The notes below the pieces were generated by a model that saw nothing but the letters and a program-made list of their open reading frames with translations, was not told the DNA's origin and made no database searches. A DNA stretch of 64,000 bases from an uncultured Christensenella sp. (GTDB lineage Bacteria; Bacillota; Clostridia; Christensenellales; Borkfalkiaceae): contig CAJTLT010000001.1 of assembly GCA_910577375.1 (NCBI GenBank), positions 178,952 to 242,951 on the forward strand, in the 5' to 3' direction. Position 1 is the stretch's first letter. Every line of letters starts with the position of its first letter. Both the position numbers and the translations under genes were made by a program. Shown in pieces: positions 1-8,492 of this stretch.

Positions 1-1274
1 TAGGCGGCGCGCTTTATAAAATATTTAATCATCTCGGCTATAAAGTAGTCGGTATAAACCATCTTGGCGATTACGGTACCCAGTTTGGAAAGCTCATTTG
101 CGCCTATAAAAAATGGGGTAATAAAGAAGACGTTCAAAACGGCGGCATACACGCGATAAATGCGTTATATGTGCGGTTCAATGAAGAAGCCGATGAAAAA
201 ATGGAGGCTGAAGCACGCGAATATTTCCGCCTTATCGAAAGCGGGGATAAAGAAGCGAACGAGCTTTTTGAATGGTTTAAATCGCTTACGTTGGATTACG
301 TTAAAAAGATTTACGATAAGCTCAATATCACATTTGATAGCTATGCCGGCGAACGTTTTTATACCGATAAAATGCAGCCGGTTATAGACGAGCTTAAACA
401 GAAAAATCTATTAAAGATTAGCGACGGCGCGCAAATTGTTGACCTTGAACCATATGGTATGCCGCCTTGTCTTATTCTGCGTTCCGACGGAGCTTCGCTT
501 TATGCAACGCGCGATTTGGCGGCGGCAACTTACCGTAAAAAAACTTATGATTTTTATAAGTGTCTTTATGTGGTTGCATATCAACAAAACCTTCATTTCA
601 ATCAAATTTTCAAGGTTTTGGAGCTTATGGGTAAACCGTGGGCAAAAGATTTGGTTCACGTAGCCTATGGTATGGTTTCGCTTGAGGACGGCGCAATGTC
701 TACAAGGAAGGGAAAGGTAGTATGGCTTGAAGACGTCATTTCGAAATGCGTTGAAAAAGCTTACGCTGTTATAACGGAAAAAAATTCCGCGCTTGAAAAT
801 AAAGATAAAATCGCCGAAACGGTGGGATTGGGAGCGGTGATTTTCGGCGCTCTTTACAATAATAAAATTAAGGATATAACCTTTTCTTATGATAAGGTTT
901 TAAGCTTTGAAGGCGAAACAAGCGTATATGTTCAATATACTTGTGCAAGGGCGAATTCCGTGCTTGAAAAGAGCGGTCAAAAAATTCAATTGCCCCCCGA
1001 ATATATGCCGGATAACGTAGAATCAGAGGTTGTAAAAACACTTGCATTATTCCCGCAGACAGTGCATGACGCCGCGGAAAAGTACGAGCCTTCTTTGATT
1101 GCAAGATATGCCGTAGACCTTGCGCAAAAGTTCAACAAATTTTATATAGAATGTAAAATACTTACTGAAACGGGCGATACAAAAGACTTCCGTCTTGCGC
1201 TTACAAAAGCAACGCATACGGCGTTGAAATGTTCATTGTCTTTGCTTGGTATCGGCGCACCGGAAAAAATGTAA
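1..1274 (+). CDS. argS: Arginyl-tRNA synthetase, 5' end outside window
   Basis: Charges tRNA-Arg with arginine in the cytoplasm. The frame beginning at base 3 is open from the window edge, so the N-terminus is missing. It reads the class I core segment HLGDYGTQFG at about bases 60-90, as in ArgRS. The KMSKS-like loop MSTRKG lies near base 700, and the frame ends with a helical DALR anticodon-binding domain. The stop codon is at 1272-1274, one base before the next gene's ATG, so argS and the HAD phosphatase are probably co-transcribed. Confidence 0.96.
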   Translation, partial: GGALYKIFNHLGYKVVGINHLGDYGTQFGKLICAYKKWGNKEDVQNGGIHAINALYVRFNEEADEKMEAEAREYFRLIESGDKEANELFEWFKSLTLDYVKKIYDKLNITFDSYAGERFYTDKMQPVIDELKQKNLLKISDGAQIVDLEPYGMPPCLILRSDGASLYATRDLAAATYRKKTYDFYKCLYVVAYQQNLHFNQIFKVLELMGKPWAKDLVHVAYGMVSLEDGAMSTRKGKVVWLEDVISKCVEKAYAVITEKNSALENKDKIAETVGLGAVIFGALYNNKIKDITFSYDKVLSFEGETSVYVQYTCARANSVLEKSGQKIQLPPEYMPDNVESEVVKTLALFPQTVHDAAEKYEPSLIARYAVDLAQKFNKFYIECKILTETGDTKDFRLALTKATHTALKCSLSLLGIGAPEKM

Positions 1275-1275
1275 A

Positions 1276-1923
1276 ATGTACAAATTAATTATTTTTGATT
1301 TAGATGGCACTTTGCTCGATACTTCGCGCACGATACAAAGTGTTTTGAACGAAAGTTTGAAAAAGTTTTCTTTGCCGCAACTTTCTATAGAAAAAACTGT
1401 TGAGTATGTCGGCAACGGTGCAAAAAAGCTTATAGAAAGAGCGGTCGGCACAGAACATAAAGAGCTGATAGAAGCTGTATATGCTGATTACAGCGAAAGA
1501 TTTTCTGCCGACGATAATAAATTTACGACATTATATAACGGCGTGTATGATACTTTGAAGAAATTAAGTAATGCGGGAATTTATTTTGCCATAATTACAA
1601 ACAAACCTCAACAGGCTACGTTGCGCGTTTATGAAAAATTTCTTTCCGAATTTAATTTTGCGGAAGTAAGGGGGCAAGCTTCCGATACTCCACTTAAGCC
1701 AAATCCGCAGTCAACGTTAGAGATTATGTATAAATACAGGGTGAAACCTGAAGAATGTCTGTTTGTCGGCGACGGTGAAACAGATGTACAGACAGCGGCA
1801 AATGCCGGAATAAAATGTGTTTCCGCGTTGTGGGGGTTCAGAACACGTGAACAGCTTTGTGCCGCAGGAGCGGCTTTATTTGCACGGAATTTTACTGATT
1901 TGGAAAAAATTGTTTTGCAATAA
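1276..1923 (+). CDS. HAD-family phosphatase, phosphoglycolate phosphatase-like
   Basis: A 215-residue haloacid-dehalogenase hydrolase. Motif I is DLDGTLLD near residue 8, motif II is ITNKP, the conserved Lys is in LKPNP, and motif III is FVGDGETD. The helical cap between motifs I and II and the length fit the Gph/PGMB-like subgroup. The real substrate cannot be fixed from sequence; 2-phosphoglycolate or another small sugar phosphate is likely. ATG at 1276 is chosen because it puts the motif I strand at the N-terminus, although no Shine-Dalgarno is visible. Confidence 0.85.
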   Translation: MYKLIIFDLDGTLLDTSRTIQSVLNESLKKFSLPQLSIEKTVEYVGNGAKKLIERAVGTEHKELIEAVYADYSERFSADDNKFTTLYNGVYDTLKKLSNAGIYFAIITNKPQQATLRVYEKFLSEFNFAEVRGQASDTPLKPNPQSTLEIMYKYRVKPEECLFVGDGETDVQTAANAGIKCVSALWGFRTREQLCAAGAALFARNFTDLEKIVLQ

Positions 1924-1954
1924 ATAAATTCTTCTAAATTTCACATAATTTTTA

Positions 1955-1983
1955 TTGATATTCAATCTTGTTTGTGTTATAAT
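1955..1983 (+). promoter_or_regulatory. Promoter of the rubrerythrin gene
   Basis: TTGATA at 1955-1960, 17-bp spacer, TATAAT at 1978-1983. The gene starts about 38 bases downstream, with a clear ribosome site (aggag) before its ATG. Confidence 0.8.
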
Positions 1984-2020
1984 TTAATTACAAAATAAAA
2001 ATTATCAGGAGTAATTTTAT

Positions 2021-2548
2021 ATGAAAAAATGTGTTGTTTGCGGCGAAATCGTTGAAGACGGCGTAGAAGTATGCCCCGTTTGCAAGGCTAAAAAATTTGT
2101 TCCCGTTGAGGGCGAGGCGAAGTTTGCTTGTGAGCACGTAGTTGGCGAAGGCAAAGTAGAAGACGCTGAAATAGTTGAAGGGTTGCGCGCTCACTTTAAC
2201 GGAGAGTGCACGGAAGTAGGTATGTATCTTGCTATGTCAAGAGTTGCCGAAAGAGAAGGATATCCCGAAATTGCAGAAGCTTATAAACGTTACGCTTATG
2301 AAGAAGCTGAACATGCGGCAAAATTCGCTGAACTTTTGGGGGAAGTCGTTACTCCTTCCACAAAGAAAAATCTCGAACTCCGTGCGGCTGCCGAATCAGG
2401 TGCATGCGAGGGTAAGCTCGCTATTGCAAAACGTGCAAAACAGCTTGGTTATGACGCCATTCATGACACGGTACACGAAATGGCAAAAGACGAAGCAAGA
2501 CACGGCGCCGGCTTTGCGGGAATGCTTAAAAGATATTTCGGTAAATAA
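2021..2548 (+). CDS. Reverse rubrerythrin (N-terminal rubredoxin plus ferritin-like domain)
   Basis: Non-haem iron peroxide/oxygen-reducing protein of anaerobes, acting in the cytoplasm with NADH-driven electron donors. Residues 1-25 hold two CxxC knuckles (C4, C7, C18, C21), a rubredoxin-type iron site. The rest is a four-helix diiron domain with EEAEH and DEARH ligands. The rubredoxin part precedes the ferritin part, which is the 'reverse' architecture known from clostridia. It has its own promoter and a strong terminator, so it is probably monocistronic. Peroxide control is expected but no operator is recognised. Confidence 0.92.
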   Translation: MKKCVVCGEIVEDGVEVCPVCKAKKFVPVEGEAKFACEHVVGEGKVEDAEIVEGLRAHFNGECTEVGMYLAMSRVAEREGYPEIAEAYKRYAYEEAEHAAKFAELLGEVVTPSTKKNLELRAAAESGACEGKLAIAKRAKQLGYDAIHDTVHEMAKDEARHGAGFAGMLKRYFGK

Positions 2549-2567
2549 TTTCTTTATTTCAAATGAG

Positions 2568-2597
2568 AACGGACGAAACTTTTCGTCCGTTTTTTTC
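2568..2597 (+). terminator. Intrinsic terminator after rubrerythrin
   Basis: An 11-bp perfect stem (AACGGACGAAA and its complement, 2568-2591) followed by seven T. Confidence 0.85.
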
Positions 2598-2665
2598 ATA
2601 TAATGGGGTATGAGGCAAGGGGGGAAACCTTTGCCATACTTTTAGAATAAAGGAAAGAAGTACAA

Positions 2666-2959
2666 ATGTGTAATAATTGCAATTTTTGCCGCTGCGGGCT
2701 TTTAAACCTCTTATGCGGTTGTCAGAATAACGCGTGTCATTGCCATAATTGTGACTGTTGCCACAGATGCCGTTCTTGCGGAAATGCGAGAAACGGTTGT
2801 GGCTGCAACAGATGCAATCAATGTGAAAATTTTGATGCGTATTATGCGGCTCAATACGGTTTAAACCGCGATTGCGGTTGCGGCTGTGCGCGCAATAACG
2901 AAAACTGCGGTTGCAACAGACATTGTAACTGCCATTGTCATTGCTGCTGCCGTTTCTGA
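2666..2959 (+). CDS. Extremely cysteine-rich small protein
   Basis: A 97-residue protein with 28 Cys plus several His and Asn, arranged as repeated CxC, CGC and CxxC units. No transmembrane segment, signal peptide or lysine-rich stretch is seen. The ribosome site (aaaggaaag) and flanking terminators on both sides show an independently expressed gene. The composition suggests metal binding or a disulfide-rich structural (for example spore-coat-like) protein. No family is recognised, so this is inference from composition only. Confidence 0.75.
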   Translation: MCNNCNFCRCGLLNLLCGCQNNACHCHNCDCCHRCRSCGNARNGCGCNRCNQCENFDAYYAAQYGLNRDCGCGCARNNENCGCNRHCNCHCHCCCRF

Positions 2960-2978
2960 TTTTTATTTCATAAAATAG

Positions 2979-3006
2979 GGGTATTCCTCAGGGAATACCC
3001 TTTTTT
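2979..3006 (+). terminator. Intrinsic terminator after the Cys-rich gene
   Basis: A 9-bp stem GGGTATTCC/GGAATACCC with a four-base loop, followed by six T. Confidence 0.85.
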
Positions 3007-3044
3007 GCGTATAGGCTGATTTAACTTGCAAAAAATAATCGTAT

Positions 3045-3821
3045 ATGTTGGGTAAAATTATTTCAACTTTCCGATATTATTCCGATAAACGTTTTTCCAC
3101 GATAGCCGGAACACTCGTTTATTTTCTGTTAATGAGTATAACGCCGTTTTTGTTTTGGCTTACGCTCGTTTTCGGAGACGTCCATATAGAAGAATTATTG
3201 AACCATAATTTTTTTGAAAGCGTTGCTCCTTTTTTAAGATATCTCAAAGATTCCGCAGAAAGCGCGGCAAGCGGTGCGGGAATAGTTTTGTTGGTAACGT
3301 CTCTGTATTCGTCTACTAATTTCTTTTATCATCTTCGCCGCAGCGGAGAAATTATTTACGACAGCGTGCGAGTGAAAGGCGGGATTAAAATAAGAATTGT
3401 TTCGCTTTTTTTTATAATCGCGGCTATAATTCTTGTGGCGGCAATAGGCGGTATTTCCGTTATAGGAACAAGAATTTTAGATTACTTGCTGCCTTTTTAT
3501 ATTGCGGATATAATTGCCGTGGTCTTTCTTACTGCGCTTGCTTTTGCCGTAGCGTTGGTGTTAAATCTTGCCGCTTGTCCTTATCGTATTAAAGCTGCCG
3601 ATGCTGTTACCGGCAGTTTGCTTACAACAGCTTTGTGGCTTATTTTTGTGGTCGGATTTGGCGTGTACACACAGTTTGCAACTCCGGAAAAACTTTATGG
3701 CAGAATTGCCGCGTTGATAATATTTTTGTTGTGGTGTTACATTATGATGAGTTGTTTTGTGATAGGTATGATAAAAAACGGCTCGCAATTACCGCGAACC
3801 GTTCAGCTTAAAGTATTTTAA
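3045..3821 (+). CDS. YihY/BrkB family integral membrane protein
   Basis: A 258-residue protein with about six hydrophobic segments. It has the family's opening pattern (a short helix, then AGTLVYFLLMSITPFLFW) and the late 'AALIIFLLWCYIMM' helix. The family was once called RNase BN, but that activity is not its own; its role in the membrane is not settled. There is no Shine-Dalgarno before ATG 3045. It converges on the DegV gene across a shared terminator. Confidence 0.85.
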   Translation: MLGKIISTFRYYSDKRFSTIAGTLVYFLLMSITPFLFWLTLVFGDVHIEELLNHNFFESVAPFLRYLKDSAESAASGAGIVLLVTSLYSSTNFFYHLRRSGEIIYDSVRVKGGIKIRIVSLFFIIAAIILVAAIGGISVIGTRILDYLLPFYIADIIAVVFLTALAFAVALVLNLAACPYRIKAADAVTGSLLTTALWLIFVVGFGVYTQFATPEKLYGRIAALIIFLLWCYIMMSCFVIGMIKNGSQLPRTVQLKVF

Positions 3822-3851
3822 AAAGCCGTTGCGCAGTTGTGCAACGGCTTT
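3822..3851. terminator. Bidirectional terminator between YihY and DegV genes
   Basis: An 11-bp perfect stem AAAGCCGTTGC/GCAACGGCTTT (3822-3832 and 3841-3851) with an 8-base loop lies between two convergent genes. Confidence 0.8.
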
Positions 3852-3855
3852 AAAT

Positions 3856-4728
3856 TCAATATTTTATTGCGCAAGCTACCGCCAATGCTCCGGGGCCTAT
3901 ATGGCATGAAACGCTGAGCGAAAGAGGGTCTAAAAACGTGATTTCAACGTCGGGGAAAGTTTCGCCTATTTCCGTCTTGAATTTTTCCGCTTCTTCGTTA
4001 TTGTCTGTATGAGCGATACATAAAGTCATTTTGCCCGCCTCGCGCAAAGATTTAAAACGGGTTTCGAAATCATGCTTTATCGCGTTAATCATTGTGGTTT
4101 TAGCGTCGGTGAGTTTTCTTACCTTGGCAAACTGGTCAAGCTTGTCCCCTTGGATTTGCAATACGGGTTTGATTTTTAAAAGTGTTCCGATTGCAGCAAC
4201 GGCGGGGGTAAGGCGTCCGCCTTTTTTAAGATATTTAAGCGTGTCCACCATAATGTAAATGCTTGACTGCATTTTTGTGTCCATTAAATAATCATAAATT
4301 TCCTGTGCGGTTTTGCCTTCGTTCGCAAGCTTTATTGCGTCATATGCGCTCTGTCTTTGCGTGATTGAAATTCTTTGGTTATCTACAACAAATACTTTGC
4401 CTTTGAACTGTTCTTCGGTTTCGGCATAATGTTGAAGAGTGCGGCACGTTTCTGAAAGTCCGCTGGACATAGGAATATAAATAACCGCGTCGTTTTCTTT
4501 GAGAGCTTCCGCCCAGATTTCTCCGACGTCTATGGGGTTGGGCTGGGAAGTGGAAACATTGGCATCGCTTTTTAGCTTTTCATAAAATTGTTTCTGGCTT
4601 AAAGTTAAATCTTCAAAAAATAATTCTCCGTCAATTAAAACGGGCATCGGAACAACCGAAATCCCAAGCTTTTTAGCTTCGCTTTGGGTAATGCCGCTGT
4701 TACTGTCCGTTATGATTGCTGTTTTCAT
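3856..4728 (-). CDS. DegV family fatty-acid-binding protein
   Basis: A 290-residue cytoplasmic EDD-fold protein. It shows the N-terminal ITDSNSGI motif, SQPNP near residue 80, IYIPMSSGLSET and KKGGRLTPA. DegV/FakB proteins carry an acyl chain for FakA, which phosphorylates exogenous fatty acids; whether this paralogue does so is not proven. An upstream in-frame non-ATG start exists, but ATG 4728 has a good ribosome site (agggaga) seven bases away and fits the family. Confidence 0.9.
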   Translation of the reverse strand: MKTAIITDSNSGITQSEAKKLGISVVPMPVLIDGELFFEDLTLSQKQFYEKLKSDANVSTSQPNPIDVGEIWAEALKENDAVIYIPMSSGLSETCRTLQHYAETEEQFKGKVFVVDNQRISITQRQSAYDAIKLANEGKTAQEIYDYLMDTKMQSSIYIMVDTLKYLKKGGRLTPAVAAIGTLLKIKPVLQIQGDKLDQFAKVRKLTDAKTTMINAIKHDFETRFKSLREAGKMTLCIAHTDNNEEAEKFKTEIGETFPDVEITFLDPLSLSVSCHIGPGALAVACAIKY

Positions 4729-4888
4729 AAATATTCTCCCTAAGTTGAATTTTTTTGAATTTGACAAATAAAATTATACAGTATCATAGATAAAAAAGTC
4801 AAATAAGTTTAAAAATTTGATGTAATTATTCTAGTTAAATTAAAATATCTCTAAACCTGCGTGATAAAACAACAATTTTATGCAAAAT

Positions 4889-4915
4889 AAAAGCACGGAT
4901 TAAATCCGTGCTTTT
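4889..4915 (-). terminator. Terminator of the tRNA-Leu(CAA) transcript
   Basis: A 12-bp stem AAAAGCACGGAT/ATCCGTGCTTTT with a 3-base loop, immediately downstream of the tRNA on the minus strand. Confidence 0.75.
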
Positions 4916-4921
4916 ATTTTT

Positions 4922-5008
4922 TGGTGCCGGTGATCGGGGTCGAACCGATACGGTATCACTACCACGGGATTTTGAGTCCCGCGCGTCTGCCAATTCCACC
5001 ACACCGGC
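4922..5008 (-). tRNA. tRNA-Leu, anticodon CAA
   Basis: Class II tRNA with a 7-bp acceptor stem (GCCGGTG/CACCGGC), leucine D-arm GGAATTGGCAGAC, anticodon stem CGGGA/TCCCG with loop CTCAAAA (anticodon CAA, codon UUG), long variable arm and encoded CCA. Confidence 0.95.
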
Positions 5009-5069
5009 AATTGCTTTATAATTATATTATATAAGGTTTTAAAAATCAAGCGATTTTAACTTTATTATA

Positions 5070-5098
5070 TTGATTTTATTCGGCAAAAGTGGTAAACT
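5070..5098 (+). promoter_or_regulatory. Putative polA promoter, leaderless arrangement
   Basis: TTGATT at 5070-5075, 17-bp spacer, TAAACT at 5093-5098. The polA ATG starts only seven bases after the -10, at or next to the expected start of transcription, and no Shine-Dalgarno precedes it. Four of six bases match at the -10, so this is moderate evidence. Confidence 0.5.
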
Positions 5099-5105
5099 TA
5101 TTGTT

Positions 5106-7655
5106 ATGAAAAAACTCGTATTAATCGACGGAAACAGTCTTTTAAACAGGGCGTTTTACGCAACTCCCGTGTTTTCAACAAGCAGCGGAATGCCTACAAA
5201 TGCAATATTCGGTTTTATAAAATTGCTTTTTAAAATCCGGTCGGATATAAAACCCGATTATCTTGTGGCGGCGTTTGATTTGAAAGCTCCTACTTTCAGG
5301 CATGAAATGTATGAGGGATATAAGGGAACGCGTAAACCGATGCCCGACGAGCTTGCGGTGCAGGTCGAGCCGTTAAAAAAGCTTTTGAAATCAATGCGCA
5401 TAGCTACTTGCGAAAAAGCGGGAATAGAGGCGGACGATATTTTAGGCACGCTGTCGAAAAAATTCGACGTTCATAGTTATATCTATACGGGCGACAGAGA
5501 CTGTTATCAGTTGGTTGACGATAAAACCGACGTTTATTTTACAAAACGCGGCGTGGCAGACCTTTTGAAGCTTAATAAAAGCAATTTTAAAGAACAGGTC
5601 GGACTGGAGCCTTGTCAGATTGTTGATTTAAAGGCTCTTATGGGCGACAGTTCCGATAATATCCCGGGTGTTTCCGGTATAGGAGAGAAAACGGCGCACG
5701 GGCTTTTGGAAAAATACGGAAGTCTTGACAATATTTATAACCATATCGATGAGTTGAAATCGGCAGTTTCATCTAAATTGTCTGAGCAAAAAGGCCTTGC
5801 GTATATGTCTTATAAGCTTGCAACAATTGATAGAAACTGCGAGCTTGACGTTATGCTTGAAAATTGCGTTTCTCCGTTAAAATTCAATTCGGAAGTAAGG
5901 AAACTTTTTGCCGAATTCGAATTTAGAAGTTTATTGTCTCTCGATATTTTTGAAGAAGAGCAAGATGCGGATAATTCCGTAAATTATCCACAAAAAACAA
6001 TTTGTAATTCTGTTGAAGAAATTTCCGGAATTTTAACTAAACACAATAATTTTGCTGTTGTTTTGAGCGCCGCAAGCGCAGAAATTTATGTTAATAACGC
6101 TCTGTTCTCGATTTCAATAACGGAAAATTTGTTGGGCGAAGGGGTTACCGAAAATGCCTACGCCGATACTTTGCGCATTATTTTTGAAAATCCGCTCAAT
6201 AAAGTAATTGTATTTAATGCGAAAAACGCTATGCATATTCTTGCCGATATAGGCGTTGATTTCAAGTGCGAATTTGAAGATTTGGCTCTTGCAAATTATT
6301 TGTGTAATTACGAGGCGGGTTTTCTCGGTTTAAAAGATTTGTGCAATTATTATCGTTATGATTATAAATTTTCGGCGTTTTGCGTTGAGAAAATTTTTGA
6401 AACAGTGCACGGTCAATTAGAAAGCGAAAATATTCTTGCGTTGTACAACGATATTGAAAAACCTCTCGTTAATGTTTTGTTCGATATGGAAAAACAAGGG
6501 GTGAAAATCAGCTTTGAAGTCTTGGAAGAACTTTTAAAACAGTTCCGTGAACGCGCGGATGATTACCGGCTAAAAATATATAACGCTTGCGGTAAAGAAT
6601 TTAATATTAATTCCCCAATGCAGCTCGGCAGTGTTTTATTCAACGAGCTTGGTATTAAAGAAGTAAAAAAGAAAAATTCCGATAAGTATACAACTGCCGC
6701 GGAGGTGCTGGAAAATTTAGTTGATAAATATCCTGTAATTTCGGATGTGCTGAAATACAGATTTTATCAAAAGCTTATTTCAACTTATTTGGAGGGTTTT
6801 AAACCTCTTGCAGATAAAAAGAGCGGAATAATTCATACTACTTTTCACCAGACAGCAACCACGACGGGCAGGCTTTCAAGTTCCAATCCTAATTTGCAAA
6901 ATATACCTATCCGTGACGACGAGGGGAAAGAATTACGTAAACTATTCGTAGCGCGGGACGGCAACGTGTTTATTGATGCTGACTATTCGCAAATCGAATT
7001 GCGGCTTTTAGCGCATTTTTCTGAATGTAAAGAACTTGTCGAAGCTTATCGTAAAGACGAAGATATTCATTCCGTAACGGCGTCGCAGGTTTTTGGCGTG
7101 GATATAAAGGAAGTAACGCCGAAAATGCGCCGTGCGGCTAAGGCTGTAAATTTTGGAATAATATACGGTATAAGCGAATACGGTTTGGCTAAAAATTTAA
7201 AAATTACCAATTCAACGGCTAAAGAATATATTGAAAAGTATTTTGAAACATACAGCACGGTTAAAGATTTTATGAATAAAAACGTGGAGTTCGCCAAAGA
7301 ACACGGCTATGTTTCCACGTTGACTGGAAGAAAACGCGTTATTCCCGAAATAAAATCGTCAAATTATAATTTGCGCCAATTCGGCGAGCGTGCGGCAATG
7401 AATATGCCTTTGCAGGGTTCAAGCGCGGATATTATCAAAATTGCAATGGTCAACGTAGACAAAGCTCTTAAAAAAGAGGGCTTAAAAACAAAAATTATTT
7501 TACAGGTTCATGACGAACTTGTTTTGGAAGCTCCCGAAGCTGAGTCAAACCGTGCGGCGGAAATTCTTAAATACGAAATGGAGCATGCTGTTGAATTAAA
7601 AGTGCCGTTAACGGTTGAGGTTCATGTCGGTAAAAGTTGGTATGAAGCAAAGTAA
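5106..7655 (+). CDS. polA: DNA polymerase I
   Basis: An 849-residue repair and Okazaki-processing polymerase. Residues 1 to about 290 form the 5'-3' exonuclease/FEN domain (LIDGNSLLNRAF, GDRDCYQLV, GDSSDNIPGV). The middle domain lacks the DxE metal ligands of a proofreading exonuclease, as in Bacillus/Thermus enzymes. The polymerase domain has motif A DADYSQIELR, motif B RRAAKAVNFGIIYG and motif C QVHDELVLE. ATG 5106 matches the family start. The 3' end overlaps coaE by 14 bases, indicating an operon. Confidence 0.97.
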   Translation: MKKLVLIDGNSLLNRAFYATPVFSTSSGMPTNAIFGFIKLLFKIRSDIKPDYLVAAFDLKAPTFRHEMYEGYKGTRKPMPDELAVQVEPLKKLLKSMRIATCEKAGIEADDILGTLSKKFDVHSYIYTGDRDCYQLVDDKTDVYFTKRGVADLLKLNKSNFKEQVGLEPCQIVDLKALMGDSSDNIPGVSGIGEKTAHGLLEKYGSLDNIYNHIDELKSAVSSKLSEQKGLAYMSYKLATIDRNCELDVMLENCVSPLKFNSEVRKLFAEFEFRSLLSLDIFEEEQDADNSVNYPQKTICNSVEEISGILTKHNNFAVVLSAASAEIYVNNALFSISITENLLGEGVTENAYADTLRIIFENPLNKVIVFNAKNAMHILADIGVDFKCEFEDLALANYLCNYEAGFLGLKDLCNYYRYDYKFSAFCVEKIFETVHGQLESENILALYNDIEKPLVNVLFDMEKQGVKISFEVLEELLKQFRERADDYRLKIYNACGKEFNINSPMQLGSVLFNELGIKEVKKKNSDKYTTAAEVLENLVDKYPVISDVLKYRFYQKLISTYLEGFKPLADKKSGIIHTTFHQTATTTGRLSSSNPNLQNIPIRDDEGKELRKLFVARDGNVFIDADYSQIELRLLAHFSECKELVEAYRKDEDIHSVTASQVFGVDIKEVTPKMRRAAKAVNFGIIYGISEYGLAKNLKITNSTAKEYIEKYFETYSTVKDFMNKNVEFAKEHGYVSTLTGRKRVIPEIKSSNYNLRQFGERAAMNMPLQGSSADIIKIAMVNVDKALKKEGLKTKIILQVHDELVLEAPEAESNRAAEILKYEMEHAVELKVPLTVEVHVGKSWYEAK

Positions 7656-8247
7656 TAATGTAAAAATAGCAATCACCGGCGGTATAGGAAGCGGAAAATC
7701 ATCCGTATCTGATATCGTTGCAAACTGCGGATATAAGGTTTTGTCCTGCGATAAAATTTATAGCGAACTTTTATCGCAGGGCGTGTTTAATTCTGCGCTT
7801 ACGGATGCGTTTGGGAACATATTATTAAAAGACGGTTCGCTTGACAGAAAAAAGCTGTCTGCGATTGTTTTCAGCGATAGTTCAGCGTTAAAAAAATTAA
7901 ACGAGATAACACATCCTTGCATAATACAAACCGCGTTAGGCGCAATGAATAAAATCGGTTTAAATTTTTGCGAAGTACCGTTGCTGTTTGAAAACGGATT
8001 TGAAAGGTTTTTTGATGTTGTTATAGTTATTTTGCGCGGAGCAAATGAAAGAATAACGGCAATTACTAAGAGAGATGGGATAAACGAAGAAGAAGCAAAA
8101 AAACGTATAAAACAACAGTTTGATTACGATAATTCAGGATTTGCAAGGTATTATGTCTTACATAATTACGGCGATTTGGCGGATTTAAAATCAAAAACGC
8201 TTGAAATTTTGGAGAAAATAGAAAAAAAGTATTTTCAAAAAAAATAA
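7642..8247 (+). CDS. coaE: Dephospho-CoA kinase
   Basis: Last step of coenzyme A synthesis: phosphorylates the ribose 3'-OH of dephospho-CoA. The 201 residues open with the P-loop TGGIGSGKSS. They also contain the CD dyad (SCDKIY), the HP motif (THPCI) and the lid region KRDGINEEEAKKRI. ATG 7642 lies inside the end of polA; longer starts would add residues before the usual N-terminus. CoA genes coaX and a possible pantothenate carrier are elsewhere in the window. Confidence 0.93.
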   Translation: MKQSNNVKIAITGGIGSGKSSVSDIVANCGYKVLSCDKIYSELLSQGVFNSALTDAFGNILLKDGSLDRKKLSAIVFSDSSALKKLNEITHPCIIQTALGAMNKIGLNFCEVPLLFENGFERFFDVVIVILRGANERITAITKRDGINEEEAKKRIKQQFDYDNSGFARYYVLHNYGDLADLKSKTLEILEKIEKKYFQKK

Positions 8248-8266
8248 AAATACCGTTTGTTTTGGC

Positions 8267-8295
8267 TTGACAATCAAAAAGAAATATTATAAAAT
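8267..8295 (+). promoter_or_regulatory. tRNA-Leu(AAG) promoter
   Basis: TTGACA at 8267-8272, 17-bp spacer, TAAAAT at 8290-8295, 18 bases before the mature tRNA. Confidence 0.7.
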
Positions 8296-8313
8296 TTACC
8301 TTGCTTTCAGTAA

Positions 8314-8398
8314 GCACTCGTGGCGGAATTGGCAGACGCGCAAGACTAAGGATCTTGTGGTTAACCCCATGCAGGTTCAACTCCTGTCGAGTGCACCA
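8314..8398 (+). tRNA. tRNA-Leu, anticodon AAG
   Basis: The acceptor stem GCACTCG/CGAGTGC, leucine D-arm, stem CAAGA/TCTTG around loop CTAAGGA, long variable arm and encoded CCA are all intact. The anticodon is AAG, so A34 would have to be deaminated to inosine to read CUC. Most bacteria use GAG for this box and keep A34 for tRNA-Arg(ACG), so this is unusual. Confidence 0.93.
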
Positions 8399-8400
8399 GA

Positions 8401-8446
8401 ATACGGGTAAAATGGGCAAAAATGTTTGTTTTACCCGTATTTTTTT
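8401..8446 (+). terminator. Terminator after tRNA-Leu(AAG)
   Basis: A 12-bp stem ATACGGGTAAAA/TTTTACCCGTAT (8401-8412 and 8429-8440) followed by T-rich sequence. Confidence 0.85.
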
Positions 8447-8492
8447 GCGTTTTTTCGATGATAAACAGGTATGAGTTTGTCCCAACTTGGGA

